From the NCBI GenBank assembly GCA_900893395.1, contig CAAHFI011883110.1, positions 1 through 20,701 of the forward strand: a DNA stretch of 20,701 bases, given 5' to 3'. The position numbers and the translations under genes are program-made. This document shows, one piece after another, positions 16,171 to 20,701 of the stretch (within the stretch, counting starts at the first letter, position 1; the number at the start of each line of letters is the position of its first letter). The notes beneath the pieces were generated by a model that searched no databases, had not been told where the DNA came from, and saw only the letters and a program-made list of their open reading frames with translations. The stretch is from Euglena gracilis (Eukaryota; Euglenozoa; Euglenophyceae; Euglenales; Euglenaceae).

Positions 16171-17652
16171 TTATCGGGATGGAGGATTGGAAACCGGAGC
16201 GATTGGCATTGATTGGCGAATGACAACCGATCCGTTCAGAAGCATGTTTTTACAAACCAGAATGCTGTCGTCCAAGTTTTGAGCGCCCATGAGGATGCAT
16301 ATATCCTGCATAATCTTTCTGCTGGTACTAGAATTCCATTCCGATTCTGTTCCTTCGTTCACATTGTTCAAAAGTCGCCGAAACCTTTCGTCGTCGAAGG
16401 TCGTTTCAGTCGGTCGACACTGTGCTTTGGCCGGTGGGACGTCTCCGCTCCATTCGGTTCTACCGCGCTTCGCAGTTTCCGATCGCGGAGGAGGTGATTG
16501 CTGTTGCCGCGGAGGTGACGATCGCTGTTGCTGTTTCTTTCGTTCCGCCCATGCCTCTTCGTCCTCCGTTCGTGGGAATCTACGATACCTGCTGGTATCC
16601 TTATCGGGGCAGGCGTGTTTGTAATTTACGTACCACCAATATGCATTTTTGATGGCCGTCGATGTAAACGTTTTGGATTTTTGAAAGGCATCCTGAACGT
16701 ACGTATTTGCAGCGTTTATGAACATGGACGTTGCCGGACCGAGGCTTTCCTCGGTTTCCGTCGCCTTCCGCTGTGGATGAGGAGGAGGAGGTTCGCACGT
16801 ATGGGAGCGGCGTTCCTCCTCACACGCCATCCAATTTCTCTTGAATTCGTCCGTACTTCGATTACAGTTCGCAAGGTTTGCCTCGAACTTTCGGCGAAGT
16901 CCGCTGAGCTCCGTTTGGACGTTCTCGTACAACCGACTCACGTAACGCAGTTGATCGGTGCTACAATGGTCCATAAACTTCATCGATTGGATCTTCCCCA
17001 CGATATCATGCAGACACGTTTGGTGTCTTTTTTGCAGCGTGGAAACCTCCTCGGCGTTTTTATAGGCCCATTCTTTCAGTGTATGGAACAAATGTTCCAA
17101 GTCACGGTCGAGTTGGGCCTGCTCGTTATTCCACGCTTGTAGGGTGAGCAATAAACGACCGATGGTATCGATGACGTGGCACTTCCATTCCTCGTTTAGC
17201 GACGGATCTACCGCGAGGATTCTAGAAAATGGATACATTTTATGAATAAATCCCATTTCTTTTAATCCGTCGGGCCACGGAACGGGCTTGGTCAGACTTT
17301 GCATGATACCTTCAACCAATTCGTCAAAGCTGGGAAACAAAGCGCGGGCATTCGCATCGTCATTCAGGCTCGTGAACAACCAGTTGACGATGAAAACAAC
17401 AAAGTTTCGGTTGTGTGCCAATCGGGACGATGCCATACGCTCCTTCAACTGTTTGTGGATCCAGTCGCGTGGGTGGGAGTTAAAGTTTTTGATTGCACAC
17501 ACCCGACTGTGAAAAAAACATCCATGGCATGGACATCGGAACAAATGGTGATTGGAACCATGACATCCTCTTCCATCGAATCCTGTTGGGTGTGGATTAT
17601 ATCCAGTGAGGTTCCGATGGACGATCGGAAGGCCACTGTTTGAATTCCCCAT
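16171..17652 (-). CDS. 493-residue protein with N-myristoylation-like start and His/Cys-rich N-terminus
   Basis: This is one intact frame from a true ATG. I do not recognise the family. It begins MGNSNSGL, which fits the N-myristoylation pattern (Gly2, Ser6) and suggests membrane attachment. Residues 28-70 are rich in Cys and His (CHGSNHHLFRCPCHGCFFHSRVC), followed by NFNSHPRDWIHKQLKE, and may bind zinc. The middle (about 150-290) is helical with coiled-coil character (WNNEQAQLDRDLEHLFHTLK, YENVQTELSGLRRKFEANL). A proline tract (EPPPPHPQ) follows, then an aromatic segment NAYWWYVNYKHA, a Gln/Pro/Arg-rich disordered stretch and a helical C-terminus. Codon use is less GC-rich than in the IS607-type unit. 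A structural or scaffold role at a membrane is possible but is inference. Confidence 0.7.
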   Translation of the reverse strand: MGNSNSGLPIVHRNLTGYNPHPTGFDGRGCHGSNHHLFRCPCHGCFFHSRVCAIKNFNSHPRDWIHKQLKERMASSRLAHNRNFVVFIVNWLFTSLNDDANARALFPSFDELVEGIMQSLTKPVPWPDGLKEMGFIHKMYPFSRILAVDPSLNEEWKCHVIDTIGRLLLTLQAWNNEQAQLDRDLEHLFHTLKEWAYKNAEEVSTLQKRHQTCLHDIVGKIQSMKFMDHCSTDQLRYVSRLYENVQTELSGLRRKFEANLANCNRSTDEFKRNWMACEEERRSHTCEPPPPHPQRKATETEESLGPATSMFINAANTYVQDAFQKSKTFTSTAIKNAYWWYVNYKHACPDKDTSRYRRFPRTEDEEAWAERKKQQQRSSPPRQQQSPPPRSETAKRGRTEWSGDVPPAKAQCRPTETTFDDERFRRLLNNVNEGTESEWNSSTSRKIMQDICILMGAQNLDDSILVCKNMLLNGSVVIRQSMPIAPVSNPPSR

Positions 17653-17813
17653 CGTAAATAAACACGTCTTTCAGTTTATTTCTTTTTGTTATTATTTTTT
17701 ATAAGTACAAAAAAAAGAAGCTAGAACTGGCATTTTTACTCAGATCCTAACTTTAACAAAAATTTTAAAGCGATCGACGACAATCACCGTTGTCGATTGG
17801 TTAACGTCCGTTG

Positions 17814-18245
17814 ATGTTGACAGAAAGACAGAGTGTGGTGTTTACCTGTGTACGTGCGCTCCGACAGATGGAACGTAAGGATGCGCGCAGAGTAAGGGAT
17901 GAGAGCTGGTATATTTTGATAGAATTTGCGTTTTCTGCTATCGGTGAGATTAGGGCTTCGGATGAAGAAAAGAGGAAGTATTGGTTGCAGACGATGCAAC
18001 TTCTTCCCCTGAGAATCAATTCGGATATTTTCAAAGAACGCTTCGTTAAATTAAGGCAAACCGATCAAAGCAAACCAAAAAAATCGTCGATGACAGAAAA
18101 AATTGAAAGGGACACAAGGCTCGGACAATCCCGCAATCCGTCTTTTTCGAAAAAAATAAAAAAAGAGGGAGGTGATATTTTCAATAAAAAGACGGAGCGA
18201 GTGATTGCCAGAGAAAACCAAATCCATGCGATAAACGATAAATGA
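17814..18245 (+). CDS. Small basic protein of unknown function
   Basis: The ATG at 17814 opens a 143-codon frame. The first half is a well-formed helical segment (FTCVRALRQMERKDARRV, WYILIEFAFSAIGEIRASDEEKRKYWLQTMQ, SDIFKERFVKLRQ). The second half is lysine- and serine-rich and probably disordered (KPKKSSMTEKIE, KKIKKEGGDIFNKK). There is no membrane segment, signal or known motif. The gene is AT-rich, in contrast to the GC-rich 3' end of the minus-strand gene beyond it, with a sharp composition change near 18250. A 6-bp hairpin (CGACAA/TTGTCG, 17778-17795) lies shortly upstream. A nucleic-acid-binding role is conceivable from the charge, but nothing proves it. It is probably a real gene. Confidence 0.5.
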   Translation: MLTERQSVVFTCVRALRQMERKDARRVRDESWYILIEFAFSAIGEIRASDEEKRKYWLQTMQLLPLRINSDIFKERFVKLRQTDQSKPKKSSMTEKIERDTRLGQSRNPSFSKKIKKEGGDIFNKKTERVIARENQIHAINDK

Positions 18246-18251
18246 AATGTA

Positions 18252-20573
18252 TTCAGAATTCGGAAACGTCGGTTGGTAAAAGAGGTTGGCGTGGTTGATC
18301 TCCCCGATCACGTCGCCCACGGCACCGCGTCCGATAAACTCAAAGAACGCCGCGACCACGCGCAGTTGGGCCACCGCGTCATCCGTCAGTGGCCGCACGA
18401 CCGGAATGGTTCCCTGATGGAACACCTCGTGTGTGACGCGGAGCAGCTCGTAGACGACCTCGGCGATCCACGCCGGCCACCGCAGCGCGCCGACGATATG
18501 CGGAATGTCGGTGCTCCCGATGCGAGGCGAGACCGCGGCAAGCCAGTGCCTGCCCACGGCGCCGCTCACCGGCTGCCGGACACAGCCCCGGAACTGCGCG
18601 GGGTTAGCGACCTCAGGGATGAAGTACCGACCGAAGTGGGGGAACCGGTGTCGCGTCCGTCCGCCGGCCTGTGGTGGCAGCGGACGGACGCGGACGGTTG
18701 CGGATCAGCACCTCGATGACCATGAGGTCTGGTGCTTCGAGCACGCTAAGGCGGGTGTTGAGGAACTTGAATCCCTCCTCCGGGGAACGGCACCCGGCGC
18801 GCCGCCGTCGACGACGATCCACTTTGCGAGCGCGAAGACGAGCTGCACCCGGTCGTCATCGGCCATCGTCGTATACACGATGGGGGTCGGATACGGGGCG
18901 GTACATTTTTTGTGGGTTGGGTGTACCGGCACGGACTGCCGTGTCATCTTGCACACCGGTCGGAGAGAGATCACGTCGGTGGCGTACTCTGCGTTGAAAA
19001 ACTGACCGGCGATCAACCGGGCGACGCGACGCAGCCCGGCGTCTGCATTTGGCTTGGCGCGGAGCCGCAGGTATTCAACCACCAGCATCGTGGACGGACC
19101 GACGGTTCATCGTCGGTCCGGTTGTCAGGTTAACGCTGCCCCGCAATTTGTAGAACTTCCGCCACACGCCGGTCTTGAGATGCGAGACCGTGACGAGCGG
19201 GTTCGACTGGATCCCCTCGACTTGGCGACGGTCGTGGTAGTCGGTTAGGTTGGCGACGGAACCGGTGCGGCGCTGCTCGAGGTCGTCCGTGATGGTTTTT
19301 ATGATACCCGGAAGCATGGCGCGGATCTCGGACTGGAGGATCGGCGCTAATCTGGGACAACGAGAGCAGTCTGGATGGAAAGAATATAGTTATAAAAAAA
19401 TCATACTCCTGTCTGGTCTGGATAACGGAATGGTTCACCACGTTCTCCACCAGCGCAGTCTGTGGCGGTGAAACCTGTATTATAAGTGAAAAAAAAAAAG
19501 TGAGACTGTAGAAAGCAATATTTTTTTTTTAACCTGTGTCTTTGAAAACAATTCCATACACCGAGGCCACATTCGCTCACACAGGGTGAAGTGCCTCGGG
19601 ATTTTGGTGAATTCATTCAACCAAAAGTCGAAGCGTGGCTCGAGGTGTGTCGCCAACGGAACGGAATCGTCCTCACCGATCAAGGGAGGTAAGTGGAGTG
19701 CTACAGAAAGCTTCTGTTTCCCCGAAGGTTCGGTGTTGGTCAAAACGATTCAACGGCTGCTTCTCCGTCGACATCGGGGAATAGGTTGGCTGTAGATTCC
19801 ACTGGGATGGCGGGAGAAAAAAATAAACCTTCGTGTATATACAAATTCATACCTTTATGATGCACACACAATCCATCGCTGTTCAACCGCTGAAGCGCTG
19901 TCATTGGCGGCAACGGAAGACCACAACCTTCAAAACTGCAAGCAAACGGAAGAGCGGTCGAATTGTCGTTGACCATCAGTTCCACCACCGGTGTACGATC
20001 CACCCCCTTAGAAATGGCGTCGAACATTGGGTGGTTGCCGATAGTCCGGTTCATGGTGACGTTTCTATAGAAAAAAGAATGACGTTGCATATCCACAATT
20101 TTTTTACAAAAGGCATTTGGCCAATTCATTTTTACCTGAAATAAGAACGCACAAAATACAAAAAAATATATATTTTGACGAGTAAACATTCTGTTTCTTT
20201 GATTATGTGACGCATCGATGACAAACACATTTTGAAAGTCTATCAAGTACACGTTCGAGGTTAGGATGGTCAAAATTAGGATCGATACAAACTGCAATGG
20301 CCTTGCCAACAGCCCTCAGTTTAAATGACATTGTTTTAAGATCAGGAATGCAATCGGTCAGATCAAGCATCGGGTAGGAAAATCCAATACGCGGGGCAAT
20401 CTGATGTCGCCAGACATCAAGTGCGGTCAGTCCCCGTCGGAATGATTGTAGTATGATAACCTTCCAGTACTCCGGATCCATCTGGTCTTCGCGTGGGATG
20501 AGTTCAAGGTTCTCCTTGAACACATTGTCGTCGGTCACATCCGGCGTTTCAAACGGGGCGCCATCACCTTGTT
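18252..20573 (-). CDS. Unknown multi-exon gene (5' end outside window)
   Basis: I do not recognise the protein. From the right, a coding block opens after a splice-acceptor-like CACACAG at 20574-20580 (MDPEYWKVIILQSFRRGL, DVWRHQIAPRIGFSY). Further blocks are NHPMFDAISKGVDRTPVVEL, CSFEGCGLPLPPMTALQRL, FDFWLNEFTKIPRHFTLCERM, SEIRAMLPGIIKTITDDLE, VWRKFYKLRGSVNLTTG, RLIAGQFFNAEYATDVISL, IVYTTMADDDRVQLVFAL and WPAWIAEVVYELLRVTHEVF. Short AT-rich gaps between blocks have GT...AG ends and T-rich acceptors, so spliceosomal introns are likely. About three to four frame changes in the left, GC-rich part cannot be explained by introns. The left end is approximate, and the next gene runs on the other strand. 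Composition changes from AT-rich exons on the right to GC-rich coding on the left, which leaves open two fused genes. Confidence 0.5.
19352..19406 (-). other. Candidate spliceosomal intron (55 bp)
   Basis: On the minus strand it starts GTATGA and ends in TTGTCCCAG after a T-rich stretch. Removing it keeps the frame of TRQ in phase with APILQSEIRAMLPG, whereas reading through runs into an unrelated frame. Confidence 0.5.
19475..19533 (-). other. Candidate spliceosomal intron (59 bp)
   Basis: On the minus strand the donor is CAG|GTTAAA and the acceptor is a run of 11 T then CACTTATAATACAG. Its length is not a multiple of three and the unspliced frame soon stops, whereas the spliced frame continues KTQ into VSPPQTALVENVVN. 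This is the best-supported intron here. Confidence 0.6.
19802..19852 (-). other. Candidate 51-bp intron, in-frame if retained
   Basis: The donor is AAAG|GTATGA and the acceptor is TTTTTTTCTCCCGCCATCCCAG. The length is 17 codons with no stop, so both spliced and retained forms could be translated. Confidence 0.4.
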
Positions 20574-20599
20574 CTGTGTGTGAAATTTAAAGATAAAGA

Positions 20600-20701
<102 letters not shown>

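Noticed and set aside
15834-16226. Minus-strand frame of 130 codons as a gene
   Set aside because: It overlaps the end of the 493-residue gene, has no domain or clear promoter, and its composition is unremarkable. It was kept only as a remark on the spacer.

Overview
The window looks like DNA from a large eukaryotic DNA virus of the Nucleocytoviricota (giant virus) type, or from a protist chromosome carrying such genes. The case rests on dense genes on both strands, GC-rich coding blocks separated by AT-rich spacers with long A/T runs, and the gene mix: coiled-coil/LamG-like lectin proteins, a degenerate F-box plus leucine-rich protein, a WSC-like domain on a membrane anchor, two endonuclease/exonuclease/phosphatase (EEP) genes, a membrane-anchored FAD lactone-oxidase-like enzyme and an IS607-type transposon. 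No capsid, polymerase or packaging gene lies in the window, so the viral assignment is an inference. The right-hand 2.3 kb has clear splice-like junctions, which some giant viruses also have but which would equally suit a host gene.

Layout from left to right: a LamG-like gene cut by the window edge (+); an unknown gene at 957-1638 (+); a small membrane-anchored WSC-like gene (-); EEP gene 1 (+); a decayed unknown gene (-); a second LamG-like gene with a coiled-coil start (+); a 263-bp non-coding element with 65-bp inverted ends at 5499-5761; an F-box/LRR gene (+); a cysteine-rich zinc-binding gene (-); the FAD oxidase gene (-); a cluster of GC-rich hairpins; an IS607-type unit with TnpA (serine recombinase) and TnpB (RNA-guided nuclease family) (-), bracketed by degenerate direct repeats that both carry the 3' end of an EEP-like gene; EEP gene 2 (-); a 493-residue protein with a predicted myristoylation start (-); a small basic protein (+); and a multi-exon gene (-) whose next upstream intron contains the terminal (AG)n tract.

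Two patterns cut across the genes. First, at least six genes carry a perfect 7-9 bp inverted repeat on or within a few bases of the stop codon, suggesting hairpin-marked mRNA 3' ends. Second, many recognisable genes keep their motifs but not one continuous frame, which means either recent decay or indel errors in the assembly. I cannot separate these from sequence alone. No tRNA, rRNA or CRISPR array was seen.
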